Part shown: positions 1-8,333 of the stretch, one piece after another
Layout: every line of letters starts with the position of its first letter
Numbering within the stretch: position 1 is the first letter of the stretch
Translations under genes and position numbers: made by a program
Notes under the pieces: generated by a model
The model's input: only the letters and a program-made list of their open reading frames with translations
What the model was told of the DNA's origin: nothing
Databases searched by the model: none
DNA from: Bryobacteraceae bacterium
GTDB lineage: Bacteria > Acidobacteriota > Terriglobia > Bryobacterales > Bryobacteraceae
NCBI GenBank assembly: GCA_025928545.1
Contig: JAICJH010000012.1
Coordinates: forward strand, 1-64,000
Direction of reading: 5' to 3'
Length of the DNA stretch: 64,000 bases

Positions 1-163
1 GCTATGCACGCGGGCATATGTACTTACTAACCGCGGGCCGACAGCCCGATAGATCCCGCTCGATTCATGGGCGGCAGGACACAGCGCTATAACAAGGCGT
101 CCCCTGCCGCCATCGACGTTTAACGTTGCCGTCGAAGTGTGTTTTTTTATTGGCCATGCACCA

Positions 164-186
164 GCGTGCATCGGCGGCCATTCTCG
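164..186 (+). repeat. Interspersed GCGTGCATCGGCGGCCAT repeat, copy 1
   Basis: The sequence GCGTGCATCGGCGGCCAT followed by TCTC recurs, sometimes inverted, at 27558-27590, 35273-35308, 46811-46849 and 56461-56487. All five copies lie between genes. Function unknown. Confidence 0.6.
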
Positions 187-274
187 AAAAACCAACCCAA
201 AACTGACCCAAAACGAACCTATCGAAACACAGGTGCCCGCCGTCCTATCCACGTAGCGGCTGCGGCGGCGCGTC

Positions 275-280
275 TAGACT
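275..280 (+). promoter_or_regulatory. -10 box of the first TIGR03435 gene
   Basis: TAGACT ends 7 nt before the ATG at 288. That spacing places transcription initiation at or next to the start codon, and there is no Shine-Dalgarno. It fits the leaderless pattern repeated through the window. Confidence 0.45.
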
Positions 281-287
281 TGTAACT

Positions 288-1028
288 ATGAACTATTGCT
301 TCAAGGGAGCGTTATTGCTCGCCGTAATTGCCGGATGTCTGCATGCCCAGGAGTTCGACGCCGCGTCGATCAAACCCAGCAAAGCAGCGGGCGATCGCCG
401 GTCGCTCAACAGCGATCCAGGCCGTATCACCTATACCAACGTCACTCTTCGCGATTGCCTGATGGCGGCTTACGACGCGAAGGATTATCAGATCACCGGT
501 CCCGACTGGATGCGAACCGACCGCTTCGACATCATCGCTACCGCGCCCGGCACTGCCTCCCCGGATGAAATGAAGCCAATGCTTCGCAAGCTGCTGGCCG
601 CGCGATTTCAGATGACCCTGCATCGCGAGAAACGCGATCTTCCCGTCTACGCCATGGTGATCTCGAAAGCCGGCACCAAGCTAAAGGAAACCGAAACTCC
701 CGGCCGCGGCAATATGCGGATAAATGGAGGCGGCGTAGTTTTCACCAGCATCACCATTCCGGAACTGATCGACAATCTTTCTCGTATGAGATTCGCTGAA
801 ATGGATCGTCCCGTTGTCGACAACACCGGCCTGAAAGGCCGCTATGACTTCAGCGTAAACCTCTTCGGCAGTCAGGAAGAAATGATGGCGGCGCTCAATA
901 AGGGCGATTTCGGCTCCTCGATCTTCACGCTGATCCAGGAGCAACTTGGTCTCAAACTGGAACCGCAAAAGCTGCCGCTCGATATGGTGATCGTCGATAA
1001 AGCCGAGCGCGTGCCCACCGAAAACTGA
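288..1028 (+). CDS. TIGR03435 family secreted protein
   Basis: A 246-residue protein with an N-terminal signal peptide (hydrophobic residues 6-19, likely cleavage after CLHAQ). It opens with the family hallmark EFDAASIKPS, followed by ITYTNVTLRDCLMAAYDAK, the DWMRTDRFDI segment, LPVYAMVISKAG and the closing MVIVDKAERVPTEN block. TIGR03435 is an uncharacterised family expanded in Solibacter-type Acidobacteriota, so no biochemical role can be given; an exported location is likely. The next gene is a second member, 49 bp away on the same strand. The ATG is supported by a -10-like box 7 nt upstream. The overlapping minus-strand ORFs lack family features. Confidence 0.85.
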   Translation: MNYCFKGALLLAVIAGCLHAQEFDAASIKPSKAAGDRRSLNSDPGRITYTNVTLRDCLMAAYDAKDYQITGPDWMRTDRFDIIATAPGTASPDEMKPMLRKLLAARFQMTLHREKRDLPVYAMVISKAGTKLKETETPGRGNMRINGGGVVFTSITIPELIDNLSRMRFAEMDRPVVDNTGLKGRYDFSVNLFGSQEEMMAALNKGDFGSSIFTLIQEQLGLKLEPQKLPLDMVIVDKAERVPTEN

Positions 1029-1077
1029 TCGCAGATTTTGGAACTTATAGCAGTCGCGGAAACGAAAGGTAAGTGAA

Positions 1078-1983
1078 ATGAAACTCGGAATACAATTGAC
1101 CGCCTGGATCTGTCTGGGCATGAGCACCGCCGTGGCGCAGACCTTCGAAGTGGCATCCATCAAACCCGCCGCTCCCATGGAAGGCGGCCGCATGATGGTC
1201 GGCATTCAGGGCGGCCCCGGTACTCCCAAACCAGGCCAGATGACGTTCACCAACGTCTCACTGAATAACATCCTTCAGCAGGCCTATGACGTCAAGGATT
1301 ATCAGATCTCCGGCCCCGCCTGGATGCAATCCACCAGATTTGACATAGAAGCCAAAGTTCCCGCCGGAACCACCAAAGAGCAATCGCGGATCATGTTGCA
1401 AAACCTGCTCGCCGACCGCTTCAAATTGACCCTGCACCACTCGACGAAGGAGTCTTCGATCTACGCGCTGCTCGTCGCAAAAGGCGGCCCGAAGCTGACG
1501 GAATCGGTTGACGATCCCAACGCCGCGCCGGCCGATGGCCTTCCCGGCCCCCTTAAAATGGGCAAAGACGGCATGCCGGAAGGTCCTCCCGGATCCATGA
1601 AGGGTCGCGTGATGATGATGATGGCGCCGGGTGGCCGCATGCACCTGATGAGCGGCAGCACAACAGTTTCGAAATTTACCGACACTCTCGCTTCACAACT
1701 GGACCGCCCTGTTGTCGACATGACCGGACTCACCGGCAAGTACGATATCGTTCTCGACTTTGCTCCCGATCCCGCCGTTATGCAGGCACGAATGGGTGCG
1801 ATGGGTGTTGGGCCGCCGCCCGGAGCCATGCATGAGGCTGGCAGTAGCCCCGACGATCCCAACGGCAGCGCCACCATCTTCTCCGCGCTTACCGAACAAC
1901 TGGGCCTGCGACTCGAAGCGCGCAAAGGTCCGGTCGATCTGCTGGTGATCGACAGCGCCCAGAAGACGCCGACCGAAAACTGA
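1078..1983 (+). CDS. TIGR03435 family secreted protein, second tandem copy
   Basis: A 301-residue paralogue of the preceding gene: signal peptide at about residues 1-21, then FEVASIKPA, MTFTNVSLNNILQQAYDVK, the WMQSTRFDIEAK segment, SIYALLVAKGG and a near-identical C-terminus LLVIDSAQKTPTEN. It differs by a Met/Gly/Pro-rich insertion around residues 150-185 that contains a run of four Met, and a second Gly/Pro-rich loop near residues 235-265. An AAAGG Shine-Dalgarno lies about 8 nt before the ATG, so unlike its neighbour it is probably translated from a leadered or bicistronic message. Function unknown; export inferred from the signal peptide. Confidence 0.85.
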   Translation: MKLGIQLTAWICLGMSTAVAQTFEVASIKPAAPMEGGRMMVGIQGGPGTPKPGQMTFTNVSLNNILQQAYDVKDYQISGPAWMQSTRFDIEAKVPAGTTKEQSRIMLQNLLADRFKLTLHHSTKESSIYALLVAKGGPKLTESVDDPNAAPADGLPGPLKMGKDGMPEGPPGSMKGRVMMMMAPGGRMHLMSGSTTVSKFTDTLASQLDRPVVDMTGLTGKYDIVLDFAPDPAVMQARMGAMGVGPPPGAMHEAGSSPDDPNGSATIFSALTEQLGLRLEARKGPVDLLVIDSAQKTPTEN

Positions 1984-2004
1984 GCAAAAGATCCCGAACT
2001 GCGC

Positions 2005-2010
2005 TACGAT
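2005..2010 (+). promoter_or_regulatory. -10 box of the candidate 6S RNA
   Basis: TACGAT ends 7 nt before the G at 2018, the first base of the closing stem of the RNA. No convincing -35 is seen at 17 bp spacing. Confidence 0.45.
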
Positions 2011-2017
2011 CTTACTT

Positions 2018-2214
2018 GGAGCGTTCCTGCGAAGCAGGTGGTGGCCCATCATTTTTGATCCAACACTCAAGAATGAGGGAGTTGGCCTACGGGCGTCTGT
2101 GCGCTGGTCCCTGCCGGTAACCCCGGTGGATGGCCCCTAAGGACGACCGGTTGATTCCCACCCTTTACAAAAGGGGGTCAAAAAACGGGCTGAAACGGCC
2201 GAGTGGTACGCTCC
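2018..2214 (+). ncRNA. ssrS: Candidate 6S RNA
   Basis: A 197-nt non-coding stretch closed by a long-range stem: GGAGCGTTCC at 2018-2027 pairs with GGTACGCTCC at 2205-2214 (7 bp, one mismatch, 2 bp). Size, terminal pairing and an apparent G start 7 nt after a -10 box fit 6S RNA, which binds sigma70-RNA polymerase by mimicking an open promoter. On the 3' side a small hairpin (ACCC/GGGGGT around ACAAAA) is followed by a purine-rich segment and a G/C-rich arm, the order seen in E. coli 6S RNA. No ORF with family features lies here. The strand is set by promoter position and arm order. Another structured RNA is possible because the identification rests on architecture, not a covariance match. Confidence 0.5.
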
Positions 2215-2223
2215 AAACTTTTC

Positions 2224-2673
2224 TTACTCTGCCGGAGGTTTGGGTGTTTCTTCCGGCGGCAGGAATCGGATGCTGCTGGCGGCAATCTTGCCGTTGCGAT
2301 CCATTCCGAGGTCGTAAGCAATGCGCTTGCCCGGCAAAAGCTCCGTGGCATCGCCTTCCTGCAATCGCGAAACGTGGAAGAAGATATCCTTGCCACCGGA
2401 ATCGGGCCGCAGAAAACCGAAACCCTTCTCGCCGAAGTAAGTCATGATAGCGCCGGTTTGCGGGTCCTGAGTGCCCTCGTCCGCGCCGCCGCTTTCGCCG
2501 CCGGCCGCCGAAGCCGAACTGGGACGTCCCGACTTATCGCCGACTCCCTGCTTCAACAGCGCCATATCCTCGTCCGTGAGTTCACCCACGGGCCCGCTGT
2601 CTTCAGTGGGCATTTTCAGATTAGGATTTTTCTTCTGTGCTTCCTCAAAGAGGCGTCGCTGTCTGGCGTTCAA
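2224..2673 (-). CDS. Cold-shock domain protein with N-terminal extension
   Basis: A 149-residue protein. Residues about 72-140 form a cold-shock domain: TGAIMTYFGEKGFGFLRPD carries the RNP1-like GFGF, and DIFFHVSRL is the RNP2-like motif. Such domains bind single-stranded RNA or DNA. The first 70 residues are a charged, low-complexity extension (RQRRLFEEAQKKNPNL, then Gly/Ser-rich), so it is about twice the length of a CspA-type protein. The start is TTG at 2673 with AAAGGA about 11 nt upstream. The gene ends 9 bp from the candidate 6S RNA, converging with it. The extension might mediate a protein contact; that is inference. Confidence 0.8.
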   Translation of the reverse strand: MNARQRRLFEEAQKKNPNLKMPTEDSGPVGELTDEDMALLKQGVGDKSGRPSSASAAGGESGGADEGTQDPQTGAIMTYFGEKGFGFLRPDSGGKDIFFHVSRLQEGDATELLPGKRIAYDLGMDRNGKIAASSIRFLPPEETPKPPAE

Positions 2674-2718
2674 AATCGGGGATTCCTTTAAACTGCTGTC
2701 AACTATCGATACTCGGGC

Positions 2719-3003
2719 TTACGCCTTCGCTTTTGCGGTCCGGGTCTTCTTTGGCTTTTCCGGAATCACAGCGCCGTCGGGACCCACTTCGGGTGCTGCC
2801 TTCGCCTTGCGTGCACGTGCGCGCTTTTCGGCCGGGGGTTGACGGTCGCTCTTCTTCAGGTTAGTGATCACCATCGCCGTGACGAACTTCTTCTCGCCGT
2901 GATCGTCGAACTTGATGACGATGCGTTCCTCGGTGTGTGAGAGCACTGTGCCCAAGCCAAACGTCTGGTGCTCGACCTGAGCGCCCTGGTTATAACTGGC
3001 CAT
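2719..3003 (-). CDS. Small basic protein with a PcrA/UvrD-type Tudor-like domain
   Basis: A 94-residue protein. Residues 5-50 (GAQVEHQTFGLGTVLS, then IVIKFDDHGEKKFV) match the small beta-barrel found at the C-terminus of PcrA/UvrD helicases and related to CarD, which contacts RNA polymerase. The rest is a Lys/Arg/Ala/Pro tail (KRARARKAKA, KPKKTRTAKAKA) typical of nonspecific nucleic-acid binding. The domain here stands alone without a helicase. It lies upstream of the cold-shock gene on the same strand, 45 bp away, so the two may be cotranscribed. A transcription- or repair-associated role is inference. Confidence 0.65.
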   Translation of the reverse strand: MASYNQGAQVEHQTFGLGTVLSHTEERIVIKFDDHGEKKFVTAMVITNLKKSDRQPPAEKRARARKAKAAPEVGPDGAVIPEKPKKTRTAKAKA

Positions 3004-3095
3004 ATTTTTTTGGGATCATTCCTTTGATGAAAAAGCTAATGCGGCGTGTCCAGAGAAACACGTAGCTATGACAACTATAATAGCATGAATTAACC

Positions 3096-3572
3096 ATGGC
3101 AATTCTGGACTCGATCCGCTCCTGGCTCCAGCGGGAATCCGCTCCTTTCCGCGAGGTTCATCATGAACCCACCAGAACCTCCGAGGAATCCGCCCGCGCC
3201 CGCGGCGAAGAGCTCAAAGTCGGCGGTAAAGCCCTGTTGATTAAGGTAGATGCCGAGTTCCGGCTTTTCGTGATCAGCGCTGAGAGGAAGCTCGATTCGG
3301 GCGCCATTCGCAGCCATTTCGGGGCCAAAAAGACCCGCTTCGCTTCACCCGAAGAACTGCTGGACCTGACCGGTCTCGTGCCCGGTTGCGTGCCCCCGTT
3401 CGGTGCGCCGATCCTTCCGTTTCCCCTGTACGCCGACACCTCGGTGTTCGAAAGCCAGCGCATCGCTTTCAACGCCGGATCGCTCACCGACTCCATTATT
3501 CTGGGAATCGACGATTACCGGCGCCTCGCGAATCCGGAGGTTTTCACTTTTTCGGCGGCTTCGCAGGCGTAA
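3096..3572 (+). CDS. YbaK/ProX-type aminoacyl-tRNA editing protein
   Basis: A 158-residue single-domain protein of the YbaK/EbsC/ProXp fold, which hydrolyses mischarged aminoacyl-tRNA in the cytosol. Visible features are the HHEPTRTSEE start, the conserved lysine in the GKALLIKVD strand, the LDSGAIRSHFGAKKTRFASPEEL segment and GLVPGCVPPFG, the family's GxVxPFG loop. The exact tRNA specificity (Cys-tRNAPro or Ala-tRNAPro) cannot be read. A perfect TATAAT at 3076-3081 lies 14 nt before the ATG. The 3' end overlaps the convergent 3D-domain gene by 29 bp. Confidence 0.8.
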   Translation: MAILDSIRSWLQRESAPFREVHHEPTRTSEESARARGEELKVGGKALLIKVDAEFRLFVISAERKLDSGAIRSHFGAKKTRFASPEELLDLTGLVPGCVPPFGAPILPFPLYADTSVFESQRIAFNAGSLTDSIILGIDDYRRLANPEVFTFSAASQA

Positions 3573-3954
3573 CTTCCCGGCGATCTTTTTGGTTGTTTCC
3601 GCGGGAGAGCACCCGGACCAGCACTATCTTTTTGCCGAATTTTTTGGCCTCGGCCGCGCTCGGCATGTAGATGTCGATGTGGCGACCGTCGACTTTGGAA
3701 CCGGTGTCCGTCACGGCGTAAACGCCGGAATAGGCCCCCGCTCCGGTGATCCGTATCAAAGAACCCAGCGGCAGCACCGCCGGATCCGCCGCCACAATTC
3801 CCCGGTGAGGGGCGGTACCTTTGGCCGTGAGACCCTCGGCTGAATCGGCAGTCGCCTCGAAGCGCATCGCCGGACGACGAGCCCCGGTGGATGCCCTTTG
3901 CGCCGGCACGTTTGAAGCAGCCATCAGCAATAGCAACGCACTTGCGAGTCGCAC
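3544..3954 (-). CDS. 3D-domain (double-psi beta-barrel) secreted protein
   Basis: A 136-residue protein with a signal peptide (residues 1-18, SNVPAQ). Residues 33-118 contain the 3D domain signature: GIVAADPAVLPLGSLIRI, then YAVTDTGSKVDGRHIDIYMPS with the three conserved Asp of the name, as in MltA and RlpA-like peptidoglycan enzymes. A periplasmic cell-wall role is likely, possibly lytic transglycosylase-like, but the domain alone does not prove catalysis. The C-terminus is Lys/Pro-rich. The gene converges on the YbaK-type gene and shares 29 bp with it, so both coding ends are constrained. Confidence 0.75.
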   Translation of the reverse strand: MRLASALLLLMAASNVPAQRASTGARRPAMRFEATADSAEGLTAKGTAPHRGIVAADPAVLPLGSLIRITGAGAYSGVYAVTDTGSKVDGRHIDIYMPSAAEAKKFGKKIVLVRVLSRGNNQKDRREVTPAKPPKK

Positions 3955-3990
3955 GCTCTACCAGCCCCGCAACCGTATTGCCAGACAGCC

Positions 3991-4854
3991 TCAGGCCAGG
4001 GCTTTGGAATAAAGCGCCAGCAAACGGCTCCAGGCTTTCTCCGCCAGCGGTTCGTTGTACACCGTGGAATCCGGCGGGCACCAGCCGTGCGCGGAGCCTT
4101 CGTAGACTTCGATTTCCGCCGGCAGGCCCGCCGCCGCGAACGTCTCTTTCAGCGCGACCTTGTCGTTCGGCGCGCGCGTATCGTCATTGGCAGCAATCGC
4201 GATCAGGAACTGCGCCTTGCTCTTCGAGGCCTGAAGATGCGGACTGTTCGGCATCGTCGTTACGAGTCCGCCGCCATGGAAAGAACCCACCGCTCCCACG
4301 CGATCCGGCACGGCCGCAGCGGTGCGAAACGCAATCGGACCGCCCATGCAATAACCCTGCGTACCCATCTTGCGGTTCTTCGCCACAGACGCCTGCTGGT
4401 CGAGCCAGCCGATGAATGCCTTTGCATCGGTCATGTGCGTCGTCTCATTCAGACCCTGAGCGAGCGGCATTACAGACTGGATGGGTGTCGCACCGCCCTG
4501 TTCCGCGGTGGGCGCTTTCTTCGCGCGATAGAACGGGTTTACGACCAGCACTGAATAGCCCGATTCGGCGAGCCGCTTACCCATCTGGCGGAATGCCGGC
4601 CGCAGACCGAAAATATCGGGCCAGATGAGAACGCCTGGGGCGGTACCGGTCGCAGGATGCACGAAGTAGCAATCCGCTGTGCCGTCGGGCGTCTTGACGT
4701 TGACCTCCGATTCGGTGACGGCGGCGGCGTTCGCCACTTGTGGCAGCATCATCGCAATGCCCGCTCCTACTATCTTGCCGAATTGCTTCCTGGTCACCAG
4801 GCCGCGGGCTTCGTAATCTTTCCGGTCGTCTTCAAAATGATCCTGATCGCACAT
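3991..4854 (-). CDS. Dienelactone hydrolase family protein
   Basis: A 287-residue alpha/beta hydrolase. The nucleophile is Cys169 in GYCMGG, which separates dienelactone hydrolases from Ser esterases; Asp224/225 (AANDD) and His256 (GSAHGW) complete the triad. Residues 22-45 (TRKQFGKIVGAGIAMMLPQVANA) look like a Tat-like export signal but with Arg-Lys in place of the twin Arg, so location is uncertain. The substrate cannot be fixed; the family acts on dienelactones and other small esters. A GGGGGAG Shine-Dalgarno lies 9 nt before the ATG. Divergently transcribed from the RibD-type gene. Confidence 0.8.
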   Translation of the reverse strand: MCDQDHFEDDRKDYEARGLVTRKQFGKIVGAGIAMMLPQVANAAAVTESEVNVKTPDGTADCYFVHPATGTAPGVLIWPDIFGLRPAFRQMGKRLAESGYSVLVVNPFYRAKKAPTAEQGGATPIQSVMPLAQGLNETTHMTDAKAFIGWLDQQASVAKNRKMGTQGYCMGGPIAFRTAAAVPDRVGAVGSFHGGGLVTTMPNSPHLQASKSKAQFLIAIAANDDTRAPNDKVALKETFAAAGLPAEIEVYEGSAHGWCPPDSTVYNEPLAEKAWSRLLALYSKALA

Positions 4855-4925
4855 ATTCGTTTACTCCCCCTACCGCGCTATTTTACATGGAACCGGGCAA
4901 GGATTTGGTAACTACAATGAGAATC

Positions 4926-5570
4926 ATGAGCTCAGTGAGAGTTGCGGCATTCTCGATGTCTCTTGATGGTTTCGGCGCGGGGCCACGGCAGGATCTCCAG
5001 AATCCGCTCGGAATCCGTGGCTTCGAATTAATGGGTTGGTTTCTGGAGACCGAGGTCTTCAGGAAAATGCACGGCGGATCTGACGGAAGCAGGGGCGTGG
5101 ATAATGATTTCGCGCTGCGCGCTTTTGAAAATGTCGGTGCGTGGATATTGGGGCGGAACATGTTCGGGCCGGTTCGAGGACCCTGGCCTGACGACTCATG
5201 GAAGGGTTGGTGGGGTGATGAGCCTCCTTATCATGTGCCGGTTTTCGTTCTCACTCATCATGCCCGCGCTCCGCTCGTAATGCAGGGCGGCACGACATTC
5301 TACTTCGTCACGGATGGACCGGAATCCGCTCTGCGGCAGGCGAAGGAAGCGGCAAACGGCAAGGATGTGCGAATCGGCGGAGGCGTTTCCGTCGTTCGCC
5401 AATATCTGAAGGCGGGCGCGATTGACGAGCTGCATCTGGCGATGTCGCCTGTCCTGATGAGTGAGGGCGAGAATCTGTTTTCAGGAATCAATCTTCACGA
5501 GCTCGGTTACGTTCCGACGAAGATGGTGGCCGGTGAAAACGCCACACATGTTGTGATCGCGAAACGGTAA
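4926..5570 (+). CDS. RibD C-terminal/dihydrofolate-reductase-like protein
   Basis: A 214-residue protein of the RibD_C (DHFR-fold) family: RVAAFSMSLDGFGAGPRQD at the N-terminus, GRNMFGPV, PVFVLTHHAR and, in the second half, VRIGGGVSVVRQYLKAGAIDELHLAMSPVL. These stand-alone members are NAD(P)H-dependent reductases of unknown substrate. The start is taken as the ATG at 4926 because TACAAT (4913-4918) lies exactly 7 nt upstream; an in-frame ATG at 4917 overlaps that box and would add three residues. The gene runs into the UPF0182 gene from the opposite strand with 12 bp between stop codons. Confidence 0.75.
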   Translation: MSSVRVAAFSMSLDGFGAGPRQDLQNPLGIRGFELMGWFLETEVFRKMHGGSDGSRGVDNDFALRAFENVGAWILGRNMFGPVRGPWPDDSWKGWWGDEPPYHVPVFVLTHHARAPLVMQGGTTFYFVTDGPESALRQAKEAANGKDVRIGGGVSVVRQYLKAGAIDELHLAMSPVLMSEGENLFSGINLHELGYVPTKMVAGENATHVVIAKR

Positions 5571-5582
5571 TCCACGTCTCCG

Positions 5583-8333
5583 CTATTTCGAAACTTCGCT
5601 CTGGATCGCATCCAGTTCGCGTCCGGCCTCAGCCATTTTCCCCTGGCCTGCCAGTTCGCGATAGCGTTCCATGTGCTTCTTCACGCTGTCGATTCGCGGA
5701 TCGCCGGACTTCATCTCGGCCACAGCTTTGATGGCGCCCGACGCGGCGTTCGCGCCCGCCTGAACTACGGCCTGGGGCGTAATCGCAGGTAATCCGGCTG
5801 ACACACCATTAATCCTCGCCAGCGCTTCCTCATATGAGTCCGCATAGATCAGATGATTACCCATTGCGAGCACCACCTTCTTCAGCTGCGGCATGCGCGC
5901 CTGCGTCGCCTGTAAATAGATTGGCGAAATGTAGAGGAATGTGTCGCCGATCGGCAGTACGAGGGTCTGCCCCTGCAAAACCTGCGAGCCCTGCTGGTTC
6001 CACAGCGTCAGGTCCTTCGAAATGGTTTCGTCCTGATTGATGCGCGCGCTCACCTGCATCGGCCCCAGAATCAGCTCCTGCTTCGAGAGCTGCATGACAA
6101 CGATTTCGCCCAGCTTGTCGCCATCGCAACGCGCCAGCATGACACCAATCAGGTTTTCCTTCGTGGCCGGCGTGTACGTGGTCATCAGCAGAAACTCCGG
6201 CTTCGTCTCGCCGGGCAGCGTTGCATAGGCATAAGACGGATCCACCGGCTTCGGCTCGGCATTCTGGCCGCCGGAGTATTTCGACAACTCCCAGATATCC
6301 TCATTGTTATAAAACGCCTGCGGATTGCGCATGTGATAGACGCGATAAACCTCCGCCTGCACCCGGAACAGTTCTTCCGGATAACGGGCATGTTCGCGCA
6401 GAGCCGGCGGCATTTTGGAAACATCTTCGAAGAGTGCGGGGAAGAGCGAACGATAGGCGCCGATGATCGGGTCGGCCGCGTCGAAGACATAGATATGGGT
6501 TTCGCCGTCGTACGCGTCCACGGTTGCTTTCACTGCATTGCGTACATAATTGATGCCATCGTAGGCGGGAATTTCCTTCGAGAACGGATATGCCTCCGAA
6601 GTGGTGTAGCCATCCGCCATCCAGACCTCGCGGCCTTCGGGCGTGATCACCAGATAGGGGTCGCCATCCCACCGCAGATAGGGCGCAAGCGTTTGCAGGC
6701 GTTCGCGCACGCGGCGGTGAATCATCATGCGGCTCTTATCGGTGAGATAACCGGTAAGCACGATATTGGAATCGCCGTAATGCAACGCGGCCGCGGCCCG
6801 CATCAAAAGCGATGAAACAGGAAAGCCACCCTTGCCTTCGTATTTCGTGAACGCGTTGTCGGAACCCTGCGGGTAGTTGAACTCCTGCTGTGCCGTCTCC
6901 ACGAATACGGGCTCCTGCTGCAATTCGCCGTAATAGAGTTCCGGTCGTGTGAGTTTCAGGCTCGGCGTATTAATGGCCGGCGGCATGTCTTTCACCAGGT
7001 AGACCGGCTGGCCTTCGGGCGTGATCTTCGCCACTTCCGCCAACACCAGGCCGTAGCCGTGAGTGTAAATGAAATGCGGATTGATCCAGCTGGATTGCGT
7101 GCCGGGCAGTTGCGTGATGTCGAGTTCGCGGGGCGACAGCAGTACCTGGCGGGGCTGGCCATCGACTATGTAGCGATCCACATCGGGCGGCTCATGGAAA
7201 ACGTAATAAGGCCGCAGGGCCTGCATCTGCGTGATGGTGTCGTGGAACGGCCGCCAGTCCCAAAGGCGAACGTTATCCAGCAATGTCTTGTTCCTTGCTG
7301 TGTCAATCGCGGCGTTGGGATTGGTGTGCATCTCAACTTCGCGTATCTGGTTGGAAAGTCCATACGCTGCGCGGGTAGCTTCGATATGGGCCGAGATGTA
7401 AGGGCGTTCGAGAGAAATTTCGTTGGGCTTCACATAAAGAGCGCCGGCGATGGAAGGCACAATCCAGAGCAAGCCGATACTGAGTAAAACTACCGCGCCA
7501 GCAGGGATCCATCGCTTTATGGCGATCAGGCCGGCGCCCACAATCAGGGCGACGATCACCAGCCAATTGAGAGGCAGCACGAAATGATCGTCCGTATAAT
7601 CGATCCCAGTCAGGAACTTGTGCTGATTCCAGACCATCGCAAACCGATCCAGGTAATACCGGCACGCGACGGAGAACAGGAAGAACGCGGCAGCGCCGCG
7701 CAGGAAGCGTGACTCCAGACCACCTTCCAGCTTGAGGAAAGACAGATCGATCTGGCCGTGGCCGAGATCGGGAAGGCTAAAGCGCAACTGCCAGCCGCGC
7801 GCGACCAGCAGATACACCAGAATCGCCAGAATGACGACGGCGAAAACATAGCCGCGCAGGTCGGCCCAGAATGGCAAATCGAAAAGATAGAACGCGGCCG
7901 ACTTGCCGAAAATCGGATCGTGATAGAGGTGCGAGTAATCGACGGAACGGCTTCCGGCGAACAGCATCATGGTGGAACTGTCCAGGCTGGCGTCGGCTGT
8001 TAGTGCAGAAATTCCCAGCAAAACGATCGAGGCGACGCGGGAGTAGATGGGGTAATCGCTGGCGCGTCCTCCGGCAAATCGCACGGCGCGGGCGTGTGCG
8101 ATCAGCAGGACGAACCAGGCGATGAGGGTCGCGACGCTGACGGGCATGGCCTGCCATGCATACAAATCGAGCCAGGTATTTACCTGGCCCATTTCCTTCC
8201 ACCACGAGTATTCGAGCAGCCGGGACGATGCCCACCCGAGGCTCGCCAGCAATAACAGGACGAGGCCGCCCAATACCATCAGGCCAATGCGCCGATGGCC
8301 ACCTCGGCCACCGGATATCATTCTCGCTTCCAT
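5583..8333 (-). CDS. UPF0182 family large membrane protein
   Basis: A 916-residue protein matching UPF0182 in length and architecture: about seven hydrophobic segments in the first 310 residues, then a long soluble region with family blocks such as LWDWRPFHDTITQMQALRPYY, GSDNAFTKYEGKGG, VTVDAYDGETHIYVFD and YPEELFRVQ. A coiled, charged C-terminus follows (residues 880-916). Function is unknown. The start lies 16 bp inside the 3' end of pyrC, so it is translationally coupled to the pyrimidine operon here. That neighbour relation is an observation, not evidence of a metabolic role. Confidence 0.85.
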   Translation of the reverse strand: MEARMISGGRGGHRRIGLMVLGGLVLLLLASLGWASSRLLEYSWWKEMGQVNTWLDLYAWQAMPVSVATLIAWFVLLIAHARAVRFAGGRASDYPIYSRVASIVLLGISALTADASLDSSTMMLFAGSRSVDYSHLYHDPIFGKSAAFYLFDLPFWADLRGYVFAVVILAILVYLLVARGWQLRFSLPDLGHGQIDLSFLKLEGGLESRFLRGAAAFFLFSVACRYYLDRFAMVWNQHKFLTGIDYTDDHFVLPLNWLVIVALIVGAGLIAIKRWIPAGAVVLLSIGLLWIVPSIAGALYVKPNEISLERPYISAHIEATRAAYGLSNQIREVEMHTNPNAAIDTARNKTLLDNVRLWDWRPFHDTITQMQALRPYYVFHEPPDVDRYIVDGQPRQVLLSPRELDITQLPGTQSSWINPHFIYTHGYGLVLAEVAKITPEGQPVYLVKDMPPAINTPSLKLTRPELYYGELQQEPVFVETAQQEFNYPQGSDNAFTKYEGKGGFPVSSLLMRAAAALHYGDSNIVLTGYLTDKSRMMIHRRVRERLQTLAPYLRWDGDPYLVITPEGREVWMADGYTTSEAYPFSKEIPAYDGINYVRNAVKATVDAYDGETHIYVFDAADPIIGAYRSLFPALFEDVSKMPPALREHARYPEELFRVQAEVYRVYHMRNPQAFYNNEDIWELSKYSGGQNAEPKPVDPSYAYATLPGETKPEFLLMTTYTPATKENLIGVMLARCDGDKLGEIVVMQLSKQELILGPMQVSARINQDETISKDLTLWNQQGSQVLQGQTLVLPIGDTFLYISPIYLQATQARMPQLKKVVLAMGNHLIYADSYEEALARINGVSAGLPAITPQAVVQAGANAASGAIKAVAEMKSGDPRIDSVKKHMERYRELAGQGKMAEAGRELDAIQSEVSK

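Larger units (their letters stand above)
1..287. other. Leading intergenic region with two hairpins
   Basis: No gene is seen. Two secondary structures are readable on the plus strand. A perfect 9-bp stem joins GGCGGCAGG at 70-78 to CCTGCCGCC at 103-111. A shorter stem joins TCGACG at 113-118 to CGTCGA at 130-135 and is followed by seven T at 142-148. The second could be a weak rho-independent terminator for a gene left of the window, though six bases separate stem and T-run. A copy of the interspersed repeat lies at 164-186 and a -10 box at 275-280. Confidence 0.4.
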
